Both the position numbers and the translations under genes were made by a program. Of a stretch of 32,003 nt of DNA, positions 1 through 8,758 are shown piece after piece. Position 1 is the stretch's first letter; every line of letters begins with the position of its first letter. The stretch comes from an uncultured Methylococcaceae bacterium (GTDB lineage: Bacteria; Pseudomonadota; Gammaproteobacteria; Methylococcales; Methylococcaceae), in contig CAIWDB010000464.1 of the NCBI GenBank assembly GCA_903911305.1, forward strand, positions 1 through 32,003. The letters are read 5' to 3'. The notes below the pieces were generated by a model. That model made no database searches, was not told where the DNA came from, and saw only the letters and a list, made by a program, of their open reading frames with translations.

Positions 1-2009
1 ACAGCCAAGCCAAGACAGACCCAAGTCACAATATAACGATACTCTTCAAGTTCATAATATTTTGGATATTGTTTGCCTAATTTTAGATTTGCTGTAGAGA
101 TTAACTGCCGTTCATGACTTACATCTGGGGCATTTTTCAAGATTACCTCCATAGAATCCTTATTTTCTAATCCAACCAGCACCATCTTATTATCCTTACG
201 CATCAGCTTCCGCCATTTACTGCCTTCAATACCCGATATTTCCCATTCATTCGCGGATATGAACTTTAAACTCTGATTAGCGTTTTGTTGATTGGTTGCA
301 TGGGTGGACCAAACGGAAAGCACAGCGGAATTTAATGGATCAGATTCCAGTATGATACAAGGAACTGGCTTGATGGCATCGAACATGACGGCTTGGGACA
401 ATTGATTGGAGCAAGCTTTAATCGAACGAGTTCCCAAAAAATGTCCTATCAGTTGTCCCGGCCCTTCCACTACCCATGGATTACCGCTGGCTGGATGCGC
501 CAAGCTTCCATTGACTCGCCAAATTATCTCTCCTATATTATTATTACCCATGAACACATCTAATACTATCCATGTATCCTTACCCATTTGGAAGAATTCA
601 CGCTGTACAGTGCCTTGTTGAGCTTTTCGTAACATCACTAAACCCCGCAACTCGGACGAGTCGCTAAAGGCTAATAATTCTGGGGCGTAACGTGAAGAAA
701 CTACCTGTTCGCCCATAAAATGAGGCGCGTTACTCCCCTTCCAACTGAGTGCTTCTTGCCGTCCTACAGTCACATCAGGCCAATAGCCTACGTTAACCAG
801 TTCTGGACTACCCTCTATCCAAAGGGAGATACTCAACTCATCGGCATGGGAGTGGCCATTTCGTTGAAAATAGGCCCAACTGGCGGTGGCGTGGGCGACT
901 GTCCTTCCATCCGATGCTAAGGTATGCCACCCTCCTATGCCGGAAATTGGGAATATGGAAAAATGATACATCCCCGCTAGAATTTGTTGATCTTCTGTGG
1001 GAATAAGGCTTTCTGATTTATATTCACTACCCTTTTTCGGTGAACCTCCGGGAGTATCGCCAAACATTGGCAAACTTCCATCTGGTCGCGCCATAAAGCG
1101 TTGGGCAAGCTGACCTTTTTTCAATAAATGAACCCAAGAAGAGGGCGGGCTTGAACCCGACAACCGATCCAGATCAATCATTGAAGACAATAAAGCCAAG
1201 CCAAATCCATGATAGGAGGGGGAATGCTCAAGCACTATCCCTTCTTGGCTAAAATAAAATTCTATCTGCCTTTCAAATCGAGTCCTAGCAATCTTTGCCC
1301 AAGTTTCAGCATTGGGTAATGAAGGAAACGCCATGGATGCCTCAAGCAAGGCCACGTTTTCCATAATTCCATGATTAGTATTGTAGGTAAACACCGTAGG
1401 CGAAGCCAGTCGTGTGGATATTCTTTCCACTGCCAGCAATACTTCTTTTGCAATAGCTGGATCATAATCTTTATCCATCCGATAATGATACCAAAATCTA
1501 GTCAACACCATTATTTGGTTGGATAATGTGTGATCATTCCAAATCATACCCGTATAAATTAACTGCTTTTTTTCCCATGAAAGGAAATGATATATCATAT
1601 CCCTTGCCAATAACAAAAACTTTCTATCTCCCGTTGATTCATATTCTCTTATCAAGATATCAGGGAAACTGAAACTTGCGTAAGCCAATTGCCACTGACT
1701 TGAGCCTGAAACCACATCATTTTTTGAGAAAGGAAGATCAATGTTTCTCTGTCCGTTAATGGGGTCAACGGCAATACCATTGATTAAATTTAAAGCAGCT
1801 TTATGGTCTTTACGGGAAACTTTATCACTTATGGAAACAATTTCTTTGAAAACATCATTGCTTGGCTTATTGATCGCTTCTTGAATTTGCTCATTTGTCA
1901 CCGGCGAGAAAAAAAACCAATATTGCCGGATTGGAGGCATCCAAATAGAACAAATAACCAATACGGTAATTATACCTAATGAGATATATTTTTTTTTGTT
2001 AATATTCAT
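1..2009 (-). CDS. Heparinase II/III-family protein, membrane-anchored (3' end beyond window)
   Basis: The minus strand is open without a stop from an ATG at 2009 to the left edge (about 669 codons); the ORF track omits it because it has no stop inside the window. Residues about 7-20 form a hydrophobic segment after a lysine-rich start, so the protein is probably inner-membrane anchored with a periplasmic body. An all-helical toroid region carries NHGIMEN (about residue 213) and EHSPSYHGF (about 261). A beta-rich region carries GDTPGG and HSHADELSISLW (about 385). These are the hallmarks of heparinase II/III-like polysaccharide lyases, which cleave uronic-acid polysaccharides by beta-elimination and often sit in exopolysaccharide loci. 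The substrate cannot be told. Another hydrophobic stretch (YIVTWVCLGLA) appears just before the edge, so a second membrane segment is likely. The frame stays open upstream to a GTG at 2093 inside the repeat element, so the start is uncertain. Confidence 0.8.
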   Translation of the reverse strand, partial: MNINKKKYISLGIITVLVICSIWMPPIRQYWFFFSPVTNEQIQEAINKPSNDVFKEIVSISDKVSRKDHKAALNLINGIAVDPINGQRNIDLPFSKNDVVSGSSQWQLAYASFSFPDILIREYESTGDRKFLLLARDMIYHFLSWEKKQLIYTGMIWNDHTLSNQIMVLTRFWYHYRMDKDYDPAIAKEVLLAVERISTRLASPTVFTYNTNHGIMENVALLEASMAFPSLPNAETWAKIARTRFERQIEFYFSQEGIVLEHSPSYHGFGLALLSSMIDLDRLSGSSPPSSWVHLLKKGQLAQRFMARPDGSLPMFGDTPGGSPKKGSEYKSESLIPTEDQQILAGMYHFSIFPISGIGGWHTLASDGRTVAHATASWAYFQRNGHSHADELSISLWIEGSPELVNVGYWPDVTVGRQEALSWKGSNAPHFMGEQVVSSRYAPELLAFSDSSELRGLVMLRKAQQGTVQREFFQMGKDTWIVLDVFMGNNNIGEIIWRVNGSLAHPASGNPWVVEGPGQLIGHFLGTRSIKACSNQLSQAVMFDAIKPVPCIILESDPLNSAVLSVWSTHATNQQNANQSLKFISANEWEISGIEGSKWRKLMRKDNKMVLVGLENKDSMEVILKNAPDVSHERQLISTANLKLGKQYPKYYELEEYRYIVTWVCLGLA

Positions 2010-2090
2010 CAATCTGATCCAAAAGTTTACCCTAAAAGATCGTTTAATTAAAGTATTTCGCCAATTACAAAACAGAAAGAAAATAACCAA

Positions 2091-2241
2091 CACTATAGGG
2101 AACCTCGAAAAACCGCTTATGTTCATGCTTCGCCCTTCGACAAGCTCAGGAGGCTCAGCACGAACGGAAGAGATTGATTTTACTAAAACCGTTCGCACTG
2201 AGCCTGTCGAAGTGCAAGGTTTTTCGAGATACCCTATAGTG
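2091..2241. repeat. Dispersed MITE/REP-like element, copy 1 (full length)
   Basis: The ends form an imperfect inverted repeat of about 24 bases: CACTATAGGGAACCTCGAAA on the left, and the reverse complement of ...TTTCGAGATACCCTATAGTG on the right. Inside is a second inverted pair built from CTTCGACAAGCTCAG and CTGAGCCTGTCGAAG with CGAACGG arms. The element is 151 bases, has no coding capacity, and fills the gap between the kinase stop codon (5 bases away) and the heparinase-like gene. Related sequence recurs at 6594 and 7911. No transposase is in the window, so it would be non-autonomous if mobile. Confidence 0.8.
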
Positions 2242-2245
2242 GTCA

Positions 2246-3142
2246 TCAACGTTTCAGTGCATCAATCATTTCCTGCGCCGATTGTGGGCGGTCTTTTGGA
2301 TTCATCGACATCGCTGAGTCAATAGTTTCAAGTATGGAGACTGAATACTTATTTCTGAAAGATCGGACAGCGGATGTCAACGTGTCTTTTTCGGCACGGG
2401 ATTTAGCCGATGGAGGGAGTTTTCCATCCAAACACATGCGCATGGATGCACCTACGGCATAAATGTCACTCCATGGCCCTACTGCGTTAGTGTCGTGATA
2501 TTGTTCAATGGGCGAAAACCCCGGGGATGATACTTTTCCGGGTTTTGGGGGTCCGTTATAAGGGTAGGGTTGAACTGCACCGAAATCCAGCAATAGCGGA
2601 TCGCCTCCTTGGCGGATAAGAATATTGTGCGGTTTGATGTCGAGATGCAGATAACCTTGGGAGTGGATGCACTTGACGCCTTCAAGCAGTGGTGGGAATA
2701 CTCTTCGTAGAAAAACTTCGCTCATTGAGCTTTTCTTTTCCCTTAAATAATCACCTAAAATTTTTCCATATTCATAAGTCATCACCAAATAAACGGTCGA
2801 GTTTGCCTCGAAGAAATTCAATACCTCGACGATGCTGGCGTGGCGAAATTTTGTCAACACCATCGCTTCTTCAAGAAACCGTTTGCGGCCCACAATGAAA
2901 AGGACTCGTGTCTCTGAGCTGTTAGGCATCACCAAGTTGCCCCAAGTACGGTGAGCCAATCGGCGAGGCAAATATTCTTTCAGCACCACTAGCCGTTGGT
3001 CGGTAAACTGACGGGCCAAATAAACTGAACTAAAACCGCCACCACCGAGCGAGCTTTCGATAACATAGTCCTCAATCCGAGTGCCTGGCTGAAGAAAATA
3101 CCAGGCATCCGGGTCATCGGTTTCATTAGAATGAAGGTTCAT
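2246..3142 (-). CDS. Hanks-type serine/threonine protein kinase
   Basis: A single kinase domain of about 298 residues with no membrane segment or extra sensor domain, so it is probably cytoplasmic. Visible motifs in order are the glycine loop LGGGGFSSVYLA, the ATP-anchoring lysine in VVLKEY, the helix-C glutamate in RFLEEA, the catalytic loop HLDIKPHNIL, the metal-binding DFGAV, a P+1-like GFSPIEQY and the helix-F DIYAVGA. The catalytic loop has HLD where most kinases have HRD, making it a non-RD kinase, a class that usually does not depend on activation-loop phosphorylation. I chose ATG 3142. A TTG at 3154 lies 4-5 bases behind an AGGGGGA purine run and is a real alternative. No PP2C phosphatase or FHA partner is adjacent. 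It is divergent from yicC with about 85 bases between. The substrate is unknown. Confidence 0.85.
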   Translation of the reverse strand: MNLHSNETDDPDAWYFLQPGTRIEDYVIESSLGGGGFSSVYLARQFTDQRLVVLKEYLPRRLAHRTWGNLVMPNSSETRVLFIVGRKRFLEEAMVLTKFRHASIVEVLNFFEANSTVYLVMTYEYGKILGDYLREKKSSMSEVFLRRVFPPLLEGVKCIHSQGYLHLDIKPHNILIRQGGDPLLLDFGAVQPYPYNGPPKPGKVSSPGFSPIEQYHDTNAVGPWSDIYAVGASMRMCLDGKLPPSAKSRAEKDTLTSAVRSFRNKYSVSILETIDSAMSMNPKDRPQSAQEMIDALKR

Positions 3143-3227
3143 GGTGGAGTGCAACGGTTCCCCCTATGCGGATTTGTCTTTACTATGGCAGCTTATCGAC
3201 TCGAAAACATTAAGGTACATAAAAATT

Positions 3228-4100
3228 ATGTGGATTAAAAGCATGACGGCGTTTGCCGGGGCGGAACGCGAAATTGAAAACTGGGCGTTTTCATGGGAAA
3301 TACGCTCAGTCAACCACCGCTATCTGGACATGGCACTACGCTTACCGGACTCGTTCCGTTTTCTTGAAGGCGAGGTCCGCAACCGCATCAGTCAAAGCGT
3401 CAAGCGCGGTCGCTTGGATGTCAGTTTAACTCAAAAAAGATCCCAAACCTCTGAATCCGGTTTGGAATTAAATATTCCACTGCTTAAACAATTACTATCT
3501 GCCACCGCAGAAATCGAAGCCATTGCTGACAGGCCATTAGGCAATTTCACCGCACTGGAACTACTTCGGTGGCCCGACGTGTTATGCGAATCTGAAACAA
3601 ACCGTGAACAACTAGCCCCGCTGTTGCTGGGGCTGCTTGGGGATGCCCTGGTCAAAATTGTCGCCGTGAGGACGAACGAAGGCGCTCAATTGGCGGAACT
3701 CATTGAAACCCGCTGCCAAAAAATGCGGGAGCATATCGCCTCAGTGCGCCAGCGGATGCCGGAAGTCCTTGCCTCCATGCGCCAAAAAATCCTAAGCCGT
3801 TTGGCGGAAATCACTGCCCGTCCAGACCAAGACAGGCTTGACCAAGAACTGGTTTATTTGGCCCAAAAGCTGGATGTCGCGGAAGAACTGGACCGCCTGG
3901 ATGCACATATAACCGAAACTCTGAAAACCCTGCGTCAAACAGAACCATCAGGCCGGCGCTTGGATTTTCTGTTGCAGGAAATGAACCGTGAAGCCAACAC
4001 CCTAGGCTCAAAATCCGCCGACTCCGAAACCACCCGAGCCTCAGTGGAACTGAAAGTGTTGATTGAGCAAATGCGGGAGCAGATACAGAATATCGAATAA
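3228..4100 (+). CDS. yicC: YicC family endoribonuclease
   Basis: Belongs to the YicC/YloC family, which in E. coli has been linked to RNA decay and small-RNA turnover. The N-terminus WIKSMTAFAGAE and the following WEIRSVNHRYLD are the family signature of the YicC_N domain. The C-terminal DUF1732 region is seen in RLDFLLQEMNREANTLGSK near the end. Length (about 290 residues) is normal. The track starts 29 codons earlier, but that extension overlaps the divergent kinase start and lacks family similarity; the ATG at 3228 matches the conserved start, with an AAGG about 12 bases upstream. The usual neighbour gmk is not next to it. Confidence 0.93.
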   Translation: MWIKSMTAFAGAEREIENWAFSWEIRSVNHRYLDMALRLPDSFRFLEGEVRNRISQSVKRGRLDVSLTQKRSQTSESGLELNIPLLKQLLSATAEIEAIADRPLGNFTALELLRWPDVLCESETNREQLAPLLLGLLGDALVKIVAVRTNEGAQLAELIETRCQKMREHIASVRQRMPEVLASMRQKILSRLAEITARPDQDRLDQELVYLAQKLDVAEELDRLDAHITETLKTLRQTEPSGRRLDFLLQEMNREANTLGSKSADSETTRASVELKVLIEQMREQIQNIE

Positions 4101-4413
4101 CGAATCCTGAAGGATTGATGGGAAGGGCGATGCAGAGTGATTGCCCCATCATCACCGCCGACGACTGGCGTCCGAAAGCAAGTTCGCTTATCTGTCAACC
4201 ATGCGCTTCGCTTTAGACCTCTAATAAGCAATTTGGAACGATGCTTTTGATGGCCTGCGAACCAAATTACATACACAGGACATGCCAACCAGAAGGGCAC
4301 TCAATTGACAACCGGCTTAATGTTGTGTTCAACATTGAACAGTTTTAGATTGATTTGTGTATGCTATAATGGTGGGCCTTTTCAATTCGTTTCAAAAACA
4401 TTATGGAACGAAT
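4101..4413. other. Gene-free stretch between yicC and the rpoD promoter region
   Basis: No convincing gene is visible. A 28-codon frame with two nearby cysteines (start about 4130) is too short to support. There is no clear hairpin plus T-run after yicC. The right part holds an extended -10 promoter, listed separately. Confidence 0.5.
4362..4370 (+). promoter_or_regulatory. Extended -10 sigma-70 promoter upstream of rpoD
   Basis: TGCTATAAT is a consensus TATAAT preceded by the TGn extension. No good -35 sits at the right distance, as is common for extended -10 promoters. Transcription would begin near 4377 and read through the interrupted small frame into rpoD. Confidence 0.6.
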
Positions 4414-4731
4414 ATGGCTACCTACCATAGCCTCATAGATGAATATTATCAACCAACTCGTCCTTGCAAGCAAATGGTGACTGAACCTGAAATATCCCTT
4501 AATCCAGCGATCCGGTCATTGCGTTCTTTTGGTTCGCGGTAACTCAAGTGTTTTTATTTAGTTGCCGTGGCCTATGGAGTCAAGGTCCGTCAAGACAATT
4601 CATTCGACCGTGTCAACACCGGCTTCCCAAGCCTTCCAAATAAGGTACTGAATTATTTGGAGAACTTAGGGTCTGATACCATTGTGATTCACCTCAAGCC
4701 AACCCGGCCAACAGCCGCTTTGGAGGAGTAA
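4414..4731 (+). pseudogene. Small reading frame upstream of rpoD, interrupted by one TAA; function unknown
   Basis: An ATG at 4414, preceded by GGAACGA, opens a frame that stops at TAA 4540-4542. The same frame then stays open to TAA 4729-4731 and looks protein-like (LPNKVLNYLENLGSDTIVIH). Its end overlaps the GGAGGAG in front of rpoD. The second half could be read alone from GTG 4567 (54 residues). I do not recognise either half. A short piece (VKVRQDNSF) superficially recalls the start of ribosomal protein S21, often encoded upstream of rpoD in gammaproteobacteria, but the rest does not match. It may be a broken gene, two tiny genes or chance. Confidence 0.3.
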
Positions 4732-4740
4732 TTTTTACAG

Positions 4741-6531
4741 ATGAACCAAGAAGAACAGCAATTTGAGTTCAGAGAACTCATCGCCAAGGGTAAAATGCAA
4801 GGTTTTCTCACTTTTGCCGAAGTGAACGACCACTTGCCAAGCAATATTGATGACCCCGACCAAATGGAGGACATCATCAGCTTGATCAATAGCATGGGCA
4901 TTCAGGTCCATGAAGAAGCGCCCGACTTGGGACTCATCCCAGTAGCCGCAGTGGTTTCTGATGACGACGAAGAAGCTGCCGAAATGGCAGCGGCTCTTGC
5001 CACTGTTGGCACGGAGCTAGGCAGAACCACTGACCCTGTGCGTATGTACATGCGTGAAATGGGTTCTGTGGATTTGCTAACCCGTGACCGGGAATTGAGC
5101 ATCGCCAAGCGAATAGAAGAAGGTTTGAACCAATCTGCGCGTGAATTGGTTCGTTTTTCAGCGTCCATGGATCATTTTATCATGGCCTTTGACCATCTTG
5201 AGAGCGGGGAGAAGCGTCTTCCCGATTTGGTCTTGGACATTTTTGACCCTAGCCAACCGGAACCGCTAATATTGGACGATTCGATAGACCCTGATATCGT
5301 CGAGGAAAGCGACACGGGCCCGGCACCTGAATTGGTCAAGGAGAAGCTGGAGAACTTCAAGAAACAATACAAAGCGGCCTTGCATGCGCGCAACAAATAC
5401 GGGCATGATCATTTAAAATCCCAGCAAGCTTTCGAAGCACTCGCATCAAGCTTTTTGGAATTCAAGATGACCCCATCGTTTTTTAAGGAGTTGACTGACA
5501 TTCTGCATGGTTCCATCGAAAAGATCCGCGAACAGGAGCGTTTTATCATGAGCCTGACTGTTTCGGTATCCAAAATGCCGAAAGCGGCTTTTGTGGAATC
5601 GTTTGTCGGCAACGAATCCAACCCGGATTGGTTTAGTGGGCTGTTAGAATCCGACCGTCCTTATGTACAGGAACTGTCTAAACATGCCGATGAAATTAAA
5701 CGTGCGCAAAAGAAGCTGATGGCAATCGCCAAGGAAAACCGGCTTAGCATTGGGGAGATAAAAGAAATCCACCAACGCATGGCCGAGGGCGAAAACCTAG
5801 CCCGACAAGCTAAGAGCGAAATGATCCAAGCGAACTTGCGACTGGTCATCTCAATCGCCAAGAAATACACGAACCGTGGAATGCAATTTCTTGATTTGAT
5901 CCAAGAAGGCAACATTGGGTTGATGAAAGCAGTGGACAAGTTTGACTATCGCCGTGGCTTCAAATTCTCGACCTATGCCACTTGGTGGGTTCGCCAAGCA
6001 GTGACCCGTGCCATTGCTGACCAAGCCCGCACAATCAGGATACCTGTGCATATGATCGAGACGATCAACAAGCTAAACCGGGTATCAAGGCAAATGCGCC
6101 AAGAAATGGGGCGGGAGGCGACACTGGAAGAGCTTGCACCACGCATGGAAATGTCCGAGGATAAAGTGCTGAAAGTGCTTAAAATCGCCAAAGAACCCAT
6201 TTCCATGGCTTCGCCAGTGGGTGATGACGAAGATTCGCATTTAGGCGATTTTATCGAAGACGAGGGCATCATGTCCCCGGTTGAGTCCGCGACGGTGGCG
6301 GGTTTGCGTGAAACAACCGAGCAAATCCTATCCGGGTTAAGCGAACGTGAAGCCAAGGTTTTGCGTATGCGTTTTGGCATAGACATGCACACCGACTACA
6401 CGCTGGAAGAAGTCGGCAAGCAATTTGATGTCACTCGCGAACGCATTCGGCAGATTGAGGCCAAGGCTTTGCGTAAGTTGAGGCATCCCGCCCGCTCAGA
6501 AGTGCTTAAGAGTTTCCTTGACTTGGATTGA
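4741..6531 (+). CDS. rpoD: RNA polymerase primary sigma factor RpoD (sigma-70)
   Basis: Housekeeping sigma factor that directs core RNA polymerase to -10/-35 promoters. The 596 residues show the group 1 layout. Region 1.1 is at the N-terminus. Region 1.2 lies around [17 protein letters not shown] long acidic non-conserved region runs to about residue 360. Region 2 contains [20 protein letters not shown], the [20 protein letters not shown] core-binding segment and [12 protein letters not shown] for -10 melting. Region 3 starts at [15 protein letters not shown]. Region 4 contains the [20 protein letters not shown] helix-turn-helix for -35 recognition. Length fits gammaproteobacterial RpoD (about 600-615). 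The start ATG follows GGAGGAG by 12 bases, a slightly long spacing. The usual dnaG and rpsU partners are not upstream. An extended -10 promoter sits about 370 bases upstream. Confidence 0.98.
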   Translation: MNQEEQQFEFRELIAKGKMQGFLTFAEVNDHLPSNIDDPDQMEDIISLINSMGIQVHEEAPDLGLIPVAAVVSDDDEEAAEMAAALATVGTELGRTTDPVRMYMREMGSVDLLTRDRELSIAKRIEEGLNQSARELVRFSASMDHFIMAFDHLESGEKRLPDLVLDIFDPSQPEPLILDDSIDPDIVEESDTGPAPELVKEKLENFKKQYKAALHARNKYGHDHLKSQQAFEALASSFLEFKMTPSFFKELTDILHGSIEKIREQERFIMSLTVSVSKMPKAAFVESFVGNESNPDWFSGLLESDRPYVQELSKHADEIKRAQKKLMAIAKENRLSIGEIKEIHQRMAEGENLARQAKSEMIQANLRLVISIAKKYTNRGMQFLDLIQEGNIGLMKAVDKFDYRRGFKFSTYATWWVRQAVTRAIADQARTIRIPVHMIETINKLNRVSRQMRQEMGREATLEELAPRMEMSEDKVLKVLKIAKEPISMASPVGDDEDSHLGDFIEDEGIMSPVESATVAGLRETTEQILSGLSEREAKVLRMRFGIDMHTDYTLEEVGKQFDVTRERIRQIEAKALRKLRHPARSEVLKSFLDLD

Positions 6532-6593
6532 TGCGGGTTAATCGGCATTGCTCCCACAAGCCACGCCTGCTACCTCAATGCTGTTGAATTAAG

Positions 6594-6650
6594 CCGTTCG
6601 TGCTGAGCCTGTCGAAGCATGAACATAGGCGGTTTTTCGAGGTTCCCTAT
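6594..6650. repeat. Dispersed MITE/REP-like element, copy 2 (half element)
   Basis: CCGTTCGTGCTGAGCCTG followed by TCGAAGCATGAACATAGGCG and the terminal GGTTTTTCGAGGTTCCCTAT match the reverse complement of the left half of copy 1 almost base for base. They lack only the short internal CTCCTGAGCTTGTCGAAGGG-type duplication. The outer end runs into the TTG start codon of the following epimerase gene and contains a GAGG seven bases before it. Confidence 0.75.
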
Positions 6651-7630
6651 TGCGCGAAGTAACCATACGTTTGGAATCGTGGCCGTTGCGAGAAGTGTTT
6701 CGCATTTCGCGTGGTGCATACACTGAAATCACCGTCGTGGTGGTTGAAATAAGTGAAGGCCAAGCAATTGGTCGCGGTGAATGCCGGCCCTATTCGCGTT
6801 ATGGAGAAACCTCGCGAGGGGTTGTCGCTGAAATCGAAGCCTTAGTGCCTAAGTTAAGAGACGGCTTGGGCAGGGATGAACTTAACGCCATACTGCCGCC
6901 GGGGTCCGCCCGCAATGCCATTGATTGTGCATTGTGGGATTTATCCTCCAAACAAACGGGTCAGCCAGTTTGGCAACTGGCCGGGTTGCCCCCTCCAACC
7001 CCTCTGGCAACCGCCTATACCTTAAGTGTTGACACTCCTGAGAATATGGCGTTAGCCGCCGGCAAACAAGCATGGCGTCCAGTACTGAAGCTCAAACTGG
7101 CCGGTGGCGATGATTTGGAAAGAGTCGTCGCGGTAAGGGCCAATGCCCCCAAAGCTCGCTTGCTAGTCGATGCCAATGAAGCTTGGACTCTGGCCGACTA
7201 CCAAACGCTTGCTCCTGAACTGGCACGATTGGGTGTGGAGATGCTTGAGCAACCATTTCCCTCCGGCGGTGACCAATGTCTGGCCACATTGCTCAAGACC
7301 CTGCCAGTTTGTGCCGACGAATCTAGTCACGCGAGTGCTGGTTTGAAGGACTTAGTTGGCCTGTACGATGCCGTCAACATTAAATTAGACAAAACGGGTG
7401 GATTGACCGAGGCGTTGAGGATGAAAGCACAGGCCGAAGCACTGGGTTTCAAAGTGATGGTGGGCTGCATGGTGGCAACCTCGCTCTCAATGGCCCCGGC
7501 TTTTTTGCTTGCCCAAAATGCCGCCTATGTCGATATAGACGGCCCATTATTATTAGAACAGGATCGCCAGCCTGGATTAATATACGAAGGTAGCCAAGTG
7601 TACCCACCGACATCGGAGCTTTGGGGCTGA
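6650..7630 (+). CDS. Dipeptide epimerase (L-Ala-D/L-Glu epimerase type, enolase superfamily)
   Basis: A 326-residue muconate-lactonizing-type enolase superfamily protein, probably cytoplasmic. It would epimerise L-Ala-D-Glu-like dipeptides from murein turnover, although substrate specificity varies in this family. The capping-domain start LESWPLREVFRISRG is typical. The barrel carries the catalytic KLK pair (about residue 147), metal ligands in DANEAW (about 174), EQPF (about 200) and ADES (about 223), and the opposite catalytic lysine in IKLDKTGG (about 246), the signature of dipeptide epimerases. The start is TTG, lying exactly at the end of repeat copy 2, whose GAGG provides the only Shine-Dalgarno-like site. 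Homologues begin at about the same residue, so at most one or two codons were lost. Confidence 0.9.
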   Translation: MREVTIRLESWPLREVFRISRGAYTEITVVVVEISEGQAIGRGECRPYSRYGETSRGVVAEIEALVPKLRDGLGRDELNAILPPGSARNAIDCALWDLSSKQTGQPVWQLAGLPPPTPLATAYTLSVDTPENMALAAGKQAWRPVLKLKLAGGDDLERVVAVRANAPKARLLVDANEAWTLADYQTLAPELARLGVEMLEQPFPSGGDQCLATLLKTLPVCADESSHASAGLKDLVGLYDAVNIKLDKTGGLTEALRMKAQAEALGFKVMVGCMVATSLSMAPAFLLAQNAAYVDIDGPLLLEQDRQPGLIYEGSQVYPPTSELWG

Positions 7631-7692
7631 ATCTAGGGGAATAGGCTTCCGCAATACTCCATTAGTAACTGATGTTACGCACGGAGGCGAAA

Positions 7693-7854
7693 TTATTCTC
7701 TACGCATGTCGGACTGCCGGGTAACCCCCAAGATTTGCCCGATAGACACTTGGCTTTCAGGTTCGGTGATAAAATCAAATATTTCGTCATAAAAATAATA
7801 AAATGCAGACACGAAAGCCACAAAAGCAATCCCGTAAACCAGTTTTGACGACAT
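7693..7854 (-). CDS. Small single-pass membrane protein, hypothetical
   Basis: A 53-residue frame starting at ATG 7854, with an AGGGTAG-like site 7 bases upstream. It has one hydrophobic helix (LVYGIAFVAFVSAFYYFY) followed by an acidic and then polar tail (EPESQVSIGQILGV). The track's 65-residue version starts further upstream at a poorer codon. I do not recognise the family. It sits between the epimerase and repeat copy 3 on the opposite strand. Hydrophobicity and a plausible ribosome site favour it being real, but length alone is weak evidence. Confidence 0.4.
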   Translation of the reverse strand: MSSKLVYGIAFVAFVSAFYYFYDEIFDFITEPESQVSIGQILGVTRQSDMRRE

Positions 7855-7910
7855 AATAACTACCCTAAAATCGAAAAATATAATTTGCACAATTCCTTTG
7901 CGTACACATT

Positions 7911-8032
7911 AGGGAACCTCGAAAAACCCCGCACTTCGACATGCTCAGTGCGAACGGTATTAAGCTAATCAGTAGGTTACGTTCGTGGTGAGCCTGTCGA
8001 ACCATGAACGTAACCAGTTTTTCGAGGCTCCC
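7911..8032. repeat. Dispersed MITE/REP-like element, copy 3
   Basis: The left end AGGGAACCTCGAAAAACC and right end AGTTTTTCGAGGCTCCC are inverted copies, with internal CACTTCGACATGCTCAGTGC and GTGAGCCTGTCGAAC segments as in copy 1. The middle differs from copy 1. The track's 257-residue nuclease start (7985) lies inside this element and is therefore artefactual. Confidence 0.78.
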
Positions 8033-8059
8033 ATTAATATATCAATTAACCCGAAACCA

Positions 8060-8758
8060 ATGACCAAAAGCCGTTTGCAAGCCAAGATTATGGCTTTAGT
8101 GTTGTCCTCACTGCTTTTTATGGCTTACCTACCCTGCCATTCGGGAGAAATTATAAGGGGTCGTGTGGTCGGTGTACATGACGGAGACACCCTCACATTA
8201 TTAACCGGGTCAAAGCAGTTATTCAAAATAAGATTGGCTCAAATTGATGCGCCCGAAAGTGACCAGCCATTTGGTCAAGTGTCCCGGCAAACCCTCGCCA
8301 GCTTGGTGTTTAACAAAACTGTGGGGGTCGCTGTAGACACCCTAGACGCACACGACCGAATTGTCGGGATGGTTTTCGTTGATGGGGTTGACATTAATAG
8401 GGAGCAAATTAGACGCGGCATGGCTTGGGCTTATCGGCAATATCTACACGATCAATCTTTATTGCAGTTGGAAGGGCAAGCCCGCCGGGCGAAGTTGGGG
8501 CTGTGGACTGACGCAAACCCAATGCCGCCATGGGTTTACCGCCACGGAGGGAAAGCATACTCCGAACAAAGCACAGATTCCCAGCCTACTCCAGCACCAA
8601 CCCAGTCAACAGGGGTTTCGTGCGGGAGCAAACGAACGTGCAAAGAAATGGCATCATGCGAAGAGGCCAAACAATACTTGGCAAACTGTGGATTGTCTCA
8701 TTTGGACAGGGACAAAGATGGTGTGCCTTGTGAAAGCCTATGTGGCAATGGTCAATGA
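8060..8758 (+). CDS. Secreted thermonuclease-family nuclease with C-terminal Excalibur domain
   Basis: From ATG 8060 the protein begins with basic residues and a hydrophobic signal segment (IMALVLSSLLFMAYLPC), so it is exported. The staphylococcal-nuclease (SNase) OB-fold follows: VHDGDTLTLL (calcium-binding aspartates), IRLAQIDAPE (catalytic Arg and Glu), DRIVGMVFVDG (second Arg) and RGMAWAYRQY. After a Thr/Pro-rich linker, the last 40 residues form an Excalibur motif with CEEAKQYLANCG and the calcium loop DRDKDGVPCE. Such enzymes degrade DNA and RNA outside the cytoplasm using calcium. The 25 extra residues in the track version come from repeat copy 3. The ribosome site before ATG 8060 is weak, and an ATT at 8033, 7-8 bases after a GAGG in the repeat end, is in frame. 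Confidence 0.88.
   Translation: MTKSRLQAKIMALVLSSLLFMAYLPCHSGEIIRGRVVGVHDGDTLTLLTGSKQLFKIRLAQIDAPESDQPFGQVSRQTLASLVFNKTVGVAVDTLDAHDRIVGMVFVDGVDINREQIRRGMAWAYRQYLHDQSLLQLEGQARRAKLGLWTDANPMPPWVYRHGGKAYSEQSTDSQPTPAPTQSTGVSCGSKRTCKEMASCEEAKQYLANCGLSHLDRDKDGVPCESLCGNGQ

Noticed and set aside
1996-2325. 109-residue plus-strand ORF
   Set aside because: It reads through repeat copy 1 and the 3' end of the minus-strand kinase; the peptide (PSTSSGGSARTE, TVRTEPVEV) is the usual artefact of this repeat.
3141-3227. Track start of the yicC ORF
   Set aside because: The extra 29 residues overlap the divergent kinase start and do not match the family N-terminus, which begins at WIKSMTAF.
4130-4216. 28-codon frame with CQPC after yicC
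   Set aside because: Too short, no family recognised and no further support beyond a purine-rich stretch before the ATG.
7985-8059. Upstream extension of the thermonuclease
   Set aside because: Encoded by repeat copy 3; the signal peptide begins just after ATG 8060.
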